Positions 23,787 through 33,478 are shown, numbered from the stretch's first letter. The stretch: 64,000 nt of DNA from Pyrenophora tritici-repentis (GCF_003171515.1 NC_089390.1:7254001-7318000); one strand, 5' to 3'. Notes: a model not told the origin generated them from the sequence alone. Numbers and translations: made by a program.

Positions 23787-25498
23787 ATGTCTGCGCCAAA
23801 TGAGCCTTTTGATCCCAGCCGAAATCATAACAATCGTCAGAGACATGATCCCGAATCTCGTTAGTTACCGGTGCGCTCATGCGTAACAGGATAAATCAGA
23901 GCTAACTGTGGTTAGACCCGTCACCGCAGCGTTGGAATAGCGCACAGAATCCGAGAACCCCTCCAGGGTACGTACACTCAAAATCCCCATTGAGTTACAT
24001 TACTGACATTGGTGCAAGAAGAACCACTCGGGCCGAGCCTCATGATTCTGGATACACATCGGTGCCGCGATATGGACCACCTTTCATCCCGGGTACAGTG
24101 CCCTCGTTTTATGGCGGTTCCGAGCAAGGCGGATATCAGATAGTCAGCAACCAACTACAACCTCCCTACACAGCCCTTGGTCCGAATTCAGGGTACCCTG
24201 GGGTTCCCTCTCCCTCACCCAACTATGGACCTCCAAGAAGGGGAAGCCACCCACACTCTCGTCGCTTACCAAGAGGCGAAGGATCCTTGATTGAAAGTTC
24301 ATCTCCAGAGCTGTCTGAGAGCGTTGATCCCAGCTATTATGTAAGGAGTAGAGACTTCTTCATCGAAGGCAGAGTGTTTGCCGTCATCATGAACGAGACT
24401 GCCGGAGACACTTCGAGACCGCTTGACTACAACACGTCGCGGTCCCTGAATAAAGTGAGATTCAACAACAACTGGGTCTACACAAATACTCGTAGATTCA
24501 TTGTGGTCAGGAAGAAGCGCGAATTCTGCTATGCTTGTCCCATCTTCACTTATTCTGGAAGAGCAACGACCAAGAGCGGCGTGGTACCAGGAGAGCACAG
24601 CATTGTCTATTCCCGAGGTACAGATCCTACGCTTCTCAACGGCGAATATGGTATCACGAAACCACCTATTGTCGTCGATATGACTGCGGGTGAAAACTAC
24701 TTACAATTTGCATCACGAATCTATTTTGGGATCCATCATCCTATCCAGTACAATGTCAAGGTCAAGGACGTTGGCCAGGTACCAGAAGAGGCTATTCCGC
24801 TGCTCATCGGAAACTGGCGAGAAGAGAATCGCGCCGATCAGGACTCGAGGCAATCAGCCAGTGTTACGGATCTTGCTGAGGTAGACGAGGAAGATGAAGC
24901 AGGCGAGGAAGAAGAAGAGGAAGAGAAGCCTGTCGATTCTTACATATACCACGCCAGGTATAACGTCAAAGGTTACCATCCTCAAATCAGTCCATATAGC
25001 TATCACCCTACGCACAATCTCTACGGTTGGCACGAGACTTTGGCACCAGAATGCTACCACCCTGAACACAACAAGGAGGGATTTCACTACACCGGCAACC
25101 GCTGCGGTTACCACAGCGTATCTAATCCATTCGGTTACAACTCCCAAATCGCCCCAGACAACTACCATCCGGAGCTGAACCCCGAGGGCTACCACTCGGA
25201 AAAGAACCCCACTGGATATCACCCAATCTCCAATCCGACTGTCTACAGTAGCAAAAGGAATCCGCATGCCTATCATCAGACGAAGAACCCCTATGGGTAT
25301 TCGACAGTATACTACCATGCTTATCACCCGGTCCATAACCCGCATGGCTACCACTACTTGCACAACCCGTACGGGTATGATCCCAACTCAAATCCCACAG
25401 CGTATCATCCACAGTACAACCCGAACGGTATCCGCCCGCCAGTCGTTGCCGACAGCGTGGGCGACATAACACAAGCTCTCCAGGTTACGACTTTATGA
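23787..25498 (+). CDS. B3: DUF6590 protein with acidic linker and YHPxxNPxG repeat tail
   Basis: Exons 23787-23859, 23916-23967 and 24019-25498 give 534 residues, twice the size of B1 and B2. The start MSAPNEPFDPSRNHNNRQRH and two small introns (GTTAGT...GGTTAG, GTACGT...GCAAG) are my model; without them no in-frame ATG precedes the domain. Residues about 42-145 are Gly/Pro/Tyr-rich and probably disordered. The DUF6590 domain follows (SRDFFIEGRVFAVIMNETAG, NTRRFIVVRKKREFCYACPI, EHSIVYSRGTDP, SRIYFGIHHPIQYNVKVKD). A Glu-rich linker (about 320-345) then leads to 18 nonapeptides (about 349-510). It lacks the two introns shared by B1 and B2, so the domain lies in one exon. Paired with A3. Function unknown; the His-rich tail could bind metal or polymer, which is inference only. 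Confidence 0.85.
24947..25429 (+). repeat. 18 tandem 27-bp units coding for YHPxxNPxG
   Basis: 483 bp read as 17 nonapeptides plus one octapeptide, consensus Tyr-His-Pro-x-x-Asn-Pro-x-Gly. Examples are YHPELNPEG, YHSEKNPTG, YHPVHNPHG and YHPQYNPNG. The units differ at the DNA level at many synonymous sites, so the amino-acid pattern is kept while the DNA has diverged, which argues for selection on the protein. Confidence 0.92.
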
Positions 25499-25915
25499 TT
25501 TCTATTCTTGATAATACGACCTCAACGCGCCACAACACAGTACGATTACTATCTTCCATCTATTGAACTTACGCGACCAAAGATATTCATGAACGCCTTG
25601 TTATCGCACTCTGGAGACATACCAATGACATTACTGGTCTCCCATCTATACGTTACTCACTGTTATCTACAACCATACGATCGATACGTTATTTCCAGCG
25701 GCAGATAACTGGAAAGTTCACTAGGAAGGAGAGTTGGATGTTTGTGTTTATATTTTCTTTTCTCCGCAATCAAGCACTTCAAACGCCAGAGTTAGAGGAC
25801 GCCATCCACACAAATCTCCTTGCACCGTCTACACTGTTCCAGCTAGTTTCAGCCCGATCCCCTTGAACTCATGATAAATGTCGAACAAGAGCCACCGTCC
25901 GTCAAATTGATATAT
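25499..25915. other. Short gap between B3 and the Ty3 element
   Basis: Presumed 3' flank of B3 and the insertion target. The last bases (25911-25915, TATAT) form the left flank of the retrotransposon. No gene seen. Confidence 0.5.
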
Positions 25916-26127
25916 TGTGGTAGAGGGATAGCCTCAATAGTCAGAAGAGAGGCTGCCGACCCGCAATCGGTAGAGAGTAGAGAACAAGAAGGTATCCGAA
26001 CAATAAACGGTAGTATTAAGAATGGTGTACGATAACTGTCGAGCTCCTCTACGCGGAGTCGTCCTAAAATACTCAACCCTAGCGCCGATTACCTAACGCC
26101 GAACACGTGACAAGCTACTACACCACA
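25916..26127 (-). repeat. 3' LTR of the Ty3 element
   Basis: 212 bp with ends TGTGG and CCACA. Read base by base it matches the LTR at 33502-33713. Confidence 0.95.
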
Positions 26128-26142
26128 TTTTCCTCCCCAGCC
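26128..26142 (-). promoter_or_regulatory. Polypurine tract of the Ty3 element
   Basis: On the coding strand GGCTGGGGAGGAAAA directly abuts the 3' LTR, the expected place and composition for the plus-strand primer of reverse transcription. Confidence 0.75.
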
Positions 26143-26456
26143 TCCAGCTTGGTCCCCTCAAGCTGCCGAATGCCTCTCAAAACTATCCGACCCGCTTTCG
26201 ACGACTCCTCCGACTGTCTCGCGATGCCTGCCGCAACCTGCAACCATGCTGCCTTCCTGACAAACACTCGCGTTTGCTCCTCCACCTCCGAAGCGCTCTT
26301 AACTAGTCCAGGCCAGAGGTTCTTGTTGAAAGTCCCTCCGCAAGCCCACCGCTGCCTTCAACTGCTCTCTCACCTTACAACCACGGCAGCGATCGCCTCT
26401 CTTCTTCCCCAATAGCTGCTCGGTGATGCTAACCTCCCCAGCCTCTTCTGTCTCCC

Positions 26457-28445
26457 TTACTCTGTGTCGCTGTCCCCGCGCGCTATCCGGAGGCGCCGGC
26501 TTTGCCCTCCCCTTCTTGAACCTTCCACGATATTTCCTCGGTTTATCCCTCCGACTATCGTTCGCCTGTCTTGCTCTCCTTCGCGGTCCTCCCCAGCCTG
26601 AACATCTCTTGTCTGGTCAGCTCTTGGCGTCGCTTGCCTTTGTCTTGGCGCCGTAGGCCTTGCCATTGGCAATCTCTCGGTCTCGGGATACAACCGCAAG
26701 CGCCCTCGCAGCAGGCTATCTTCTAGCTCCTCCGGCAGTTCTTCGAATTTCTTTAGGCGATCAGCCCGAGTTGTATTCGGAAAAGCAACCTCATTTAGAT
26801 CCTCTAGCCGGTAGTACCCTTTATCTGCCTGCGCCTCCCGAACTCTGTATGGACCTCTCCACCTGTCATCGAGCTTCCTATCCGAGCTCTTGTCGATGGA
26901 CTTAATCGCGTCCCAAACTAAAACTAGGTCTCCTACTTGAAAGGGCTTCGGCACGTCCTTCTTAGCGTTGCGGCTCTCCACAGCTTCTCTCCGAAGTCTT
27001 CTCGTACGTTGGACTGCTTCTTCCAGGTTCTCTCTGCGGAATTGCAGCTGCGTAGCTCTCACCGCAAGAAGATCGGCATGGCTCCGAACTTCGCTCCACG
27101 GTAGGCTTTGCCACGTTGGCACTACAAGTTCAATCGGAAGGACCGGATTTTGACCAAGCACCAACTGCGCAGGTGAGAACCCGAGCGGTCTTCGTAGCGA
27201 CACTCTCTCGGCCCACGTTATTGCTGACAAGTTGTCTATCCACAAGCCCGGCATCTTTGCCAGCCCATGGATAAAGCCTTGATGACCTCTTTCGATAAGC
27301 CCTTGCGCGCGCGAGTTATACGCGGAGGCTTGAACCCGGTGAATACCAAAGAGCGTAGCCAGCGACTGGACTACTGACTTGTTCTCGGTTCCGCCGTCTA
27401 CCGAAATCCTTTCGGGCACACCCCAACGACAGCAGATCTCTTCAAAGATAAACTTCGCAACTGAATCGGAACTTGCTGTCGAGAGCGCACGAGTCTCTGG
27501 CCAGCCCGAAAGATACTCTCTTGCAACTAGCAGGTAGGTCCTGCCGCGTACCCTCGGCATGTGCGTAATGTCGACTGTCCACCAAGACCACATTGCCCGA
27601 GAGTATGTCGAGTTAAGCTCTGCTTCTTTCCGAGTGCCTCTCATCGTCTGGCAGACCTTGCAAGGCCCGAGCTGCTTCGCTACCTGTCTGTACATGCCGT
27701 CCCACCAATACCGCTGACATACAGCTCCGAACGTCGTCTGGATCCCTTTATGGCCTAACCGCTCGTGGATTTCCTGGATTAACGCTGCCTGTAGGTCTTC
27801 TCCGTCTACCACTCGGCGGACTGGCATAGCCTTGGTAGCTTTCCTAAACAGGTGTCGGTCTCGCACGAAGAAGCGCGCCGCATTCTTTGTCCACTTTCGC
27901 CGTTCTTGACCCCGAAGCCCATCTGGTCTCTTCAACGTCCGCAGGAACACCGCAATCTCCTCCGACTTCTCATCGTACTCCTCTGTGAGCAGCTTCCCAA
28001 TCGTCTCTTCAGTAGCCATAACTAAATTTATCTCCTCATACCTGTTTAGCACCCGATCGATAAACGGCTCTAGGTCATCCTCGTCTTCCTTTGGCGGCGT
28101 CCACCCCTCAGGCTGCGGATACCTCGATAGAGCATCGGGGATAACATTCTTCTTTCCTGGCACGTGGACAATCTCGAATTCCCACTGAAGGATAGTCGCA
28201 AGCCACCTATTCATCACAGAGCCTGGCAAATCTGGAGACGACCGATTGAGCTGCGCAATTAGCACCTTTGCGTCTGTTTCCACTCGGAAGGGGTGTCCAT
28301 AAAGGTGGACCTGAAAGACCTTCAGCGCCCAAACAAGCGCTTTACACTCGAGCTTTGTGGAGTGGAGCTTCGACTCTGCTTCGGACCACAGCGTGCTTTC
28401 AAACCTTATTGTGTGGCGACGGCCATCCGGACCAACTTGCTCCAA
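26457..28445 (-). CDS. Ty3 pol, second part: RNase H C-terminus and integrase
   Basis: A 662-codon frame. The start belongs to RNase H (WSEAESKLHSTKLECKALVW, then VETDAKVLIAQLN and VPGKKNVIPDALSRYP). The integrase follows: zinc site HERLGHKG...CKVCQ, then a core with Asp in WWTVDITHM, Asp in VDGGTEN and Glu in GLIERGH, the D,D,E triad. The end has a GPYRV-type module and an Arg-rich tail. The frame overlaps the first pol frame by 40 bp and lies -1 to it. There is no start-codon context of its own, so it is the continuation of pol after a frame break. Confidence 0.9.
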   Translation of the reverse strand: MEQVGPDGRRHTIRFESTLWSEAESKLHSTKLECKALVWALKVFQVHLYGHPFRVETDAKVLIAQLNRSSPDLPGSVMNRWLATILQWEFEIVHVPGKKNVIPDALSRYPQPEGWTPPKEDEDDLEPFIDRVLNRYEEINLVMATEETIGKLLTEEYDEKSEEIAVFLRTLKRPDGLRGQERRKWTKNAARFFVRDRHLFRKATKAMPVRRVVDGEDLQAALIQEIHERLGHKGIQTTFGAVCQRYWWDGMYRQVAKQLGPCKVCQTMRGTRKEAELNSTYSRAMWSWWTVDITHMPRVRGRTYLLVAREYLSGWPETRALSTASSDSVAKFIFEEICCRWGVPERISVDGGTENKSVVQSLATLFGIHRVQASAYNSRAQGLIERGHQGFIHGLAKMPGLWIDNLSAITWAERVSLRRPLGFSPAQLVLGQNPVLPIELVVPTWQSLPWSEVRSHADLLAVRATQLQFRRENLEEAVQRTRRLRREAVESRNAKKDVPKPFQVGDLVLVWDAIKSIDKSSDRKLDDRWRGPYRVREAQADKGYYRLEDLNEVAFPNTTRADRLKKFEELPEELEDSLLRGRLRLYPETERLPMARPTAPRQRQATPRADQTRDVQAGEDREGEQDRRTIVGGINRGNIVEGSRRGGQSRRLRIARGDSDTE

Positions 28446-30046
28446 GTGAGCCCCTGCCCGCGAACTGAGGCGTCCACGCCGACAATCAAAAGACCGCCCC
28501 GATAGTTAATCGCCACAAGCGCTGGCGGAGAGGTAATCGCTTCCTTCAGAATCTTCATCGCATGCCTCTGCTCGTCTCCCCAAATCCACCTAGCGTCCTT
28601 TCGAAGGAGCACGAAGAGCGGCTCTGCTTTCAGCGAGAAACAAAAGATCCATTGCCGATAGTAGACAACGATGCCAACAAACTGTCGGACCTCTTTTACG
28701 GTTCGGCACTCCGGCCACTCAAGGATCTTTCGGACCTTATCCTTCGCAGGATGGCGACCGTCCTTGTCAACTTCATACCCTACAATAGCCATTCGGGGAA
28801 CTCCCCACCACGACTTCTTTCCTGAGACTGTGGCCTCGGCCCGAGCGATGTCCGTAAGGACCTTATCCATCTGCAAAGCATGTTCGAGAACAAACCGACG
28901 CACACCATCGAAAGCTTCCTCTCCTCCGTAGTCGTCTCGAGGCCCTGCCACTACAATGTCATCTACAAAAGGCGCTGTCTCCGGAAGGTGATCGTGGAGG
29001 ATCTTCATCACCGCCCGAACAAAGACCGCCACAGAGTTTGTCGCGCCCATCGGGAGCGTGCACTGTCGGTATAGTCCGTTTGGCGTCTGAAAGGCTGTCA
29101 TGTCCCTACTAGACGTGTGCAATGGTATCTGGTCATAACCCGAAAACAGATCAAACAGAGCGTAAGTCCTCCTGTTTGCGAACCTCTCCGAGAACTCATC
29201 AGCAGATGGCGGGATATAGGCGTCCCTTAAAGTCACGGCGTTGTATCGTACAGCATTGTTAATGAACCGAAAGTCCTCTGGTTTAACTGGTCGCTCAATC
29301 TTCGGAACAAGAAAGTACTTATTGCGGTACTGCCCGTCGCCATGCTCGAATGTCCCTCGTTCTGCCCGTACGTCCACCATCGCGTTCACAATCGGCACAA
29401 GCTTCTTTGGTAACGGAAAGTTCTTCTCTTGCCACGCGGTGTGCGGAATAGTCCGAATCTTGTACGGAGGCTGTACATCTTCGTGGATTTGCGACATGTG
29501 CTGAAACTCCCACGCCAGCGCATCCTCTCGCTGGAACATAAGCTGTTGGATTAAGTGAACCTCATTCGGACGGAGATCTTCGCCAATATTCATCTTTCGA
29601 AGACGCTCCGGGTTTAACCGATGCCCTCTCGGAAACGTTGCTGTACGGACATAGAAAAGGTGATCAAATGGGCCAATGTCCGGTCCTCTGAGTGCTATTC
29701 GAGCGGCTTGACGAGCTATTGCGCGCTCCTTCCAGTCCTTACGCCCGAGATCCATCGGTGCGTCTTCTCTCGGTATGTCCACAGGCTTTACTTTATCGGC
29801 GACTCTCTTGTACAGGGTATTTACTTCCCCCGATAACCTGTCACGCGACAGACGAAACTGCTGCCTTACTATCTCCTCGAAGGACCTCTGCTCCTCCGCT
29901 GACAACACCTGCCCCGACTTTCCCCCTTCCCGGCGGTCCAGCTCTTCCCCGAACAACCATCTGTACTCAGGCATGCGCGCAAACCAGCGCGCTACCCGCA
30001 TGTCACTCGGTATAAGTTCTGGGCAATACTCCTCCGCCGAGCACAC
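28406..30046 (-). CDS. Ty3 pol, first part: reverse transcriptase
   Basis: A 546-codon frame carrying the RT domain. Visible blocks are NAVRYNAVTLRDAYIPPSAD, ALFDLFSGYDQIPL, TAFQTPNGLYRQCTLPMGAT and the catalytic FVDDIVVAGP (Phe-Val-Asp-Asp in place of the commoner Tyr-x-Asp-Asp), followed by the connection WPECRTVKEVRQFVGIVVYYRQW and the start of RNase H (GVDASVRGQG). The frame is open upstream to about 30087, into the end of gag, and is reached by a -1 shift. It closes just after the first RNase H Asp because of a one-base change in a G run near 28440. Confidence 0.9.
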   Translation of the reverse strand: MCSAEEYCPELIPSDMRVARWFARMPEYRWLFGEELDRREGGKSGQVLSAEEQRSFEEIVRQQFRLSRDRLSGEVNTLYKRVADKVKPVDIPREDAPMDLGRKDWKERAIARQAARIALRGPDIGPFDHLFYVRTATFPRGHRLNPERLRKMNIGEDLRPNEVHLIQQLMFQREDALAWEFQHMSQIHEDVQPPYKIRTIPHTAWQEKNFPLPKKLVPIVNAMVDVRAERGTFEHGDGQYRNKYFLVPKIERPVKPEDFRFINNAVRYNAVTLRDAYIPPSADEFSERFANRRTYALFDLFSGYDQIPLHTSSRDMTAFQTPNGLYRQCTLPMGATNSVAVFVRAVMKILHDHLPETAPFVDDIVVAGPRDDYGGEEAFDGVRRFVLEHALQMDKVLTDIARAEATVSGKKSWWGVPRMAIVGYEVDKDGRHPAKDKVRKILEWPECRTVKEVRQFVGIVVYYRQWIFCFSLKAEPLFVLLRKDARWIWGDEQRHAMKILKEAITSPPALVAINYRGGLLIVGVDASVRGQGLTWSKLVRMAVATQ

Positions 30047-30079
30047 TTCCCCAGTAAGCGCGCTCGCTATCCTTTTCCC
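30038..30079 (-). promoter_or_regulatory. -1 programmed frameshift signal between gag-PR and pol
   Basis: In the gag frame CAG-GGA-AAA contains the slippery heptamer G-GGA-AAA (30079-30073). After a 6-nt spacer, CGAGCGCGC (30066-30058) can pair with GTGTGCTCG (30046-30038) around an 11-nt loop: nine pairs, two of them G-U. The window between the stop of the -1 frame (TGA, 30088-30086) and the gag stop (TAG, 30069-30067) is only 16 nt wide, and the heptamer lies in it. Confidence 0.85.
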
Positions 30080-33042
30080 TGATGCTCAATCGACGCCGCG
30101 TTGGCTGTAGGCGCTGGGTCACACCCTATAAAAGAAACTTCACGCCGACCGTCCATCGACTTGATGTAGCAAAGTGTCCGACCAACAGTGTCGAACTGTA
30201 TCTGGAGACGCGCCGTTGCGCACCATGGTGTCCCAAGAAGAATTGCTCTCCGTAAACGTCTCACAATCCGAAAGTGCGTTGGCACTATAATCCCTCCAAC
30301 TGCAATTGGAACCGAATAAGCTGTGCCTACAAAGGGGTCCATCCCTCCATCGGCGGTTATCATGCCCTGCTGCAATTCGGGAGGCAGACCCGACTGATCT
30401 AGCTCAGTAATGTAGACATTCAGCGCTCTCGCTGTCGAAAGCCGCATAACGTTCAGCTGCGAGCCCGTGTCAATAAGCGCTCGACCCATACCACCGTGGA
30501 GAGACACCCAGCATGTCGGCAACTGTCCTTTCACCGAATACCGCTGCTGCTGTAACTCGCCCTTTAGTCGCGCTTCGGAGGGCATTCTCGATTGCGCTTC
30601 GACGTAGCCGTCTTCCTCGTCACTAATCTCGTAGTTTTGGAAATCGTGGAGCTCATTGGCTTCCCCGACTCCCACTCGGTCAATTTTTCGGCTGCGATCC
30701 ATCTTCGGACACAGCTGCGTCAGAATACCTTTCGTAATAACCTCCGGTTGAGAGCTCTCAGTCTCCACCACACAAGTATCTCCAGAACCCCAGTCATATA
30801 ATCGCTGGACTGCCTCTTCTATCGAACCATCTTCATCACTATCAGCTTTTTCGTCATCAGATTTATTATTATTAGCTTGTTGGATCTCCATTGTCTCTCC
30901 TGAGCGCGTTTCGTCAACCTGAAAGTGCACACGCGGCCTACGCGCTTCCTCGAGTGCTTTGGTCACTGCCGCAGCTACTTCGGGAGACGCTAATAAATCG
31001 AGCTGCCGGATCCCGCGGACTTCCTGGTTTAACATTGCCTTTGCAAGTACCGTCGGTGCTGTGTTCTGGGCCATCGCCGCAAGGTCTTCGGTCGTCGGTA
31101 TGGTCACAGGTGCGAAGGCTCGAGAGGCTTTCGGAACAGGCGCTGGTGCAGGTATAACATCGTAGTCCACTGTGGCGCTCCGACTGTCTCTCTCGCGCGT
31201 CCCGTTGCTTATCGGAGTGTCAAGACGTTGTTGAACCTGAGTTTCAGGCACCTGGGAGTCGTCGATCTCTACTTGGGCTCTATGCCTTAGCACCTCTGGC
31301 TCCTCTTCGACGTCCATGTCTTCATAGCTGCTCGCGGTCCGACTGCTCTTCATCCGAGGCATGCCTGGCTTCTTACCAAGGCGAGCTTCACGCTCCCGCT
31401 GTTCTTTCGCCAGTCGACCAGCCTTCGTGCGCCCATCTATGGCGTTGACTTCCGAGTCGTCTTCGGGGTGCAGTACTCTACAAGACACGGTTTCAAGGAA
31501 CTGCGCAGCTGACCGAAGGGCCATCGTTTGCCTCGCCATCAGCTCCGCTTCCTCGCTTGACTCTACTGTGTAGCTCTCGCCGCTGTTACCAGTCTTTTCA
31601 ACCTTAATAGGCCTTCCTGCTGCGTCGAACCAATTTGGGAGAACTTCTTGCATGGGCCGCTTTAGTTGGTCATCGGTCACCTTGAAACGCTCCTTTAAAG
31701 ACTGAAGTAGCCACTCGAGAACCTCACTCCCAAAGGGTTTCGGCGCAATGCCTCCGCCAGGGAACATGCCCCAGATGTCTGTCGGGTAGGGTCCGAAGTA
31801 GTACCGGACTTGCTTCCAGCCATTCGGTTGCTCCTCGCTCCGGGTGTGGCACCACCGATTACTCTTCAGAAGGTTCTGGTCCGGACAATTCGCGATAATG
31901 TGCCCTTCTCTGCCACAGCACCTGCAGCGAGCACGCTGCGGCTCTCGGTTGCCTGCGTAATGTACGCCTACCTGCGGGTTGACTATTGGTGGGTAGATTG
32001 ACTTGAAGCTCCCGTCATTGCGTTCTAGTATCTCCGTGCTTACCCGGTGGGGTCTTAGCACAAGCTGCTTGTAGGCCTCTGCGTAATTCTCTGGCTTAGC
32101 GAACAGTCTTCGGATCCCAATATTGCCCTCAGCCATCTCGTTGAACTGTTCTATAGTCATCGACAGTCCTTGGAAACGCTGGATTAGATCCTCCACAGCC
32201 TGATCAACTTTCGGAGCAGCTGCCTTGTCGGGCTGAGCAGCAATCGGAAGAATCCCCGGAACACTCTGCCGAGGGGCTTCTGAAGGTCTCTTGAATGTCG
32301 GGATAGACTCTTCTACTACTCCTGCATCGCGGCGGGCTAGTCTCCGGCTTGTCGAACTGTAGTCAGAGTATAGGGCACTCAACCCCTCCTCTTGCGCTTG
32401 GTGCTCACGGACAAACTGGTAGATCTTCTCAATCTTGAACGAGGTGACGTCGTCTAGACGCGGCCGATCATCCTTCGGCATGTGGTGCATTACTCGCTCC
32501 ATGTCCTCTATAGCCAGGCCCCGGAAGAAGAAGTGTCCTTTCTCAAGCTTTGCGACTTGTCCTCGGCTCTCCGCAGCTGCAAAGTAGGTCACAAAGTTCT
32601 GGTAATATTCGACAATTCGGACCGCAGGTTGTCGTCGCTGCACCTCCTTCACGTAGTTTTCGATGAAAGCTCGGGTACCTCTCTGCCGAAATTCATCCTG
32701 CCCCGCATACAGCTCTCGAAGCTCCTCCTTGTACTCCTGGTAGCTCTCTATCCCATAGTAGCTTGGCAACTTTCGGATAAACGCCTTATACTTTTGTGTG
32801 CAGAAGTATGGTAGCTGCTTCTTCCGAAGCTCCTCTGGCCAGCCCACTCGATCAGCTTCGAAGTCGTACTCGTCTAAGAACTCTGAAATGTTCTCTCCAT
32901 CAAAGCGTGGCGCGTGCACATCGTGAGGCTCTAGCTTGCCTAGGTACTGACGATAAGAGTCACGGGCTGCAGGTTGTCCAGGCTCTGCCATTAGGATTGA
33001 CACAGGCTCCTCGCTCTGTGCTGAAGACGTCTCGGACGGCAT
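30067..33042 (-). CDS. Ty3 gag with C-terminal aspartic protease
   Basis: 991 residues, long for a gag because the protease is in the same frame. The N-terminal 250 residues are helical capsid-like (FDGENISEFLDEYDFEADRV, then a retrotransposon-gag-like AFIRKLPSYYG...ELYAGQ). Near residue 380 there is a CCHC knuckle, CRCCGREGHIIANC. A long acidic, disordered part follows. Near residue 857 the protease shows ALIDTGSQLNVM, with the second hydrophobic-hydrophobic-Gly block at AILLGTPW. The protein ends at a TAG just 3' of a slippery heptamer, so some ribosomes would continue into pol. Confidence 0.92.
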   Translation of the reverse strand: MPSETSSAQSEEPVSILMAEPGQPAARDSYRQYLGKLEPHDVHAPRFDGENISEFLDEYDFEADRVGWPEELRKKQLPYFCTQKYKAFIRKLPSYYGIESYQEYKEELRELYAGQDEFRQRGTRAFIENYVKEVQRRQPAVRIVEYYQNFVTYFAAAESRGQVAKLEKGHFFFRGLAIEDMERVMHHMPKDDRPRLDDVTSFKIEKIYQFVREHQAQEEGLSALYSDYSSTSRRLARRDAGVVEESIPTFKRPSEAPRQSVPGILPIAAQPDKAAAPKVDQAVEDLIQRFQGLSMTIEQFNEMAEGNIGIRRLFAKPENYAEAYKQLVLRPHRVSTEILERNDGSFKSIYPPIVNPQVGVHYAGNREPQRARCRCCGREGHIIANCPDQNLLKSNRWCHTRSEEQPNGWKQVRYYFGPYPTDIWGMFPGGGIAPKPFGSEVLEWLLQSLKERFKVTDDQLKRPMQEVLPNWFDAAGRPIKVEKTGNSGESYTVESSEEAELMARQTMALRSAAQFLETVSCRVLHPEDDSEVNAIDGRTKAGRLAKEQREREARLGKKPGMPRMKSSRTASSYEDMDVEEEPEVLRHRAQVEIDDSQVPETQVQQRLDTPISNGTRERDSRSATVDYDVIPAPAPVPKASRAFAPVTIPTTEDLAAMAQNTAPTVLAKAMLNQEVRGIRQLDLLASPEVAAAVTKALEEARRPRVHFQVDETRSGETMEIQQANNNKSDDEKADSDEDGSIEEAVQRLYDWGSGDTCVVETESSQPEVITKGILTQLCPKMDRSRKIDRVGVGEANELHDFQNYEISDEEDGYVEAQSRMPSEARLKGELQQQRYSVKGQLPTCWVSLHGGMGRALIDTGSQLNVMRLSTARALNVYITELDQSGLPPELQQGMITADGGMDPFVGTAYSVPIAVGGIIVPTHFRIVRRLRRAILLGTPWCATARLQIQFDTVGRTLCYIKSMDGRREVSFIGCDPAPTANAASIEHQGKG

Positions 33043-33478
33043 ATTATTCGATAAAAGAGACCTGCTCTGACTGTGTCTTGGACACTAAACGTTATTCCTC
33101 TTCTCTTGTTCTGAATACAGATCCGCTGCTTCCGGACTCCCGATTGCCTCTCTGAGACAGGTTCCTTCCCTCTCTTCCGATGTCCCTTCACCGCTTTGGT
33201 GAAAGTGCCTCCTTAGCACTGGGCGTTACGCTCTCGCCTACTCCTATTCGGCTGTACGTTGTGCCGGTTCTGCAGTCCTTCTGCAGGTTACCACACCGCT
33301 CCGCTGACACCGTAGAGACTCCCGAGAGTTCCGCCGCCTTGGCAAACTTTATCGAGAAGCGCTCAGAGTTCAATGGGGTCCCCGAAAACTCGTCGTGGGT
33401 CTCTGCCCCTCCGACTTCTCCTCGAAAACAGGTAAAACAAAGAGGTTTCTCTACTACTCCACCGATAGACCGTCGTGT

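Noticed and set aside
24854..25363. 169-codon minus-strand ORF under the B3 tail
   Set aside because: Produced by the 27-bp repeat being open on both strands. The plus frame gives the regular nonapeptide and continues the DUF6590 protein.
28406..28445. Programmed frameshift within pol
   Set aside because: No X-XXY-YYZ heptamer lies in the overlap and the break falls inside RNase H, so a one-base loss in a G run is more likely.
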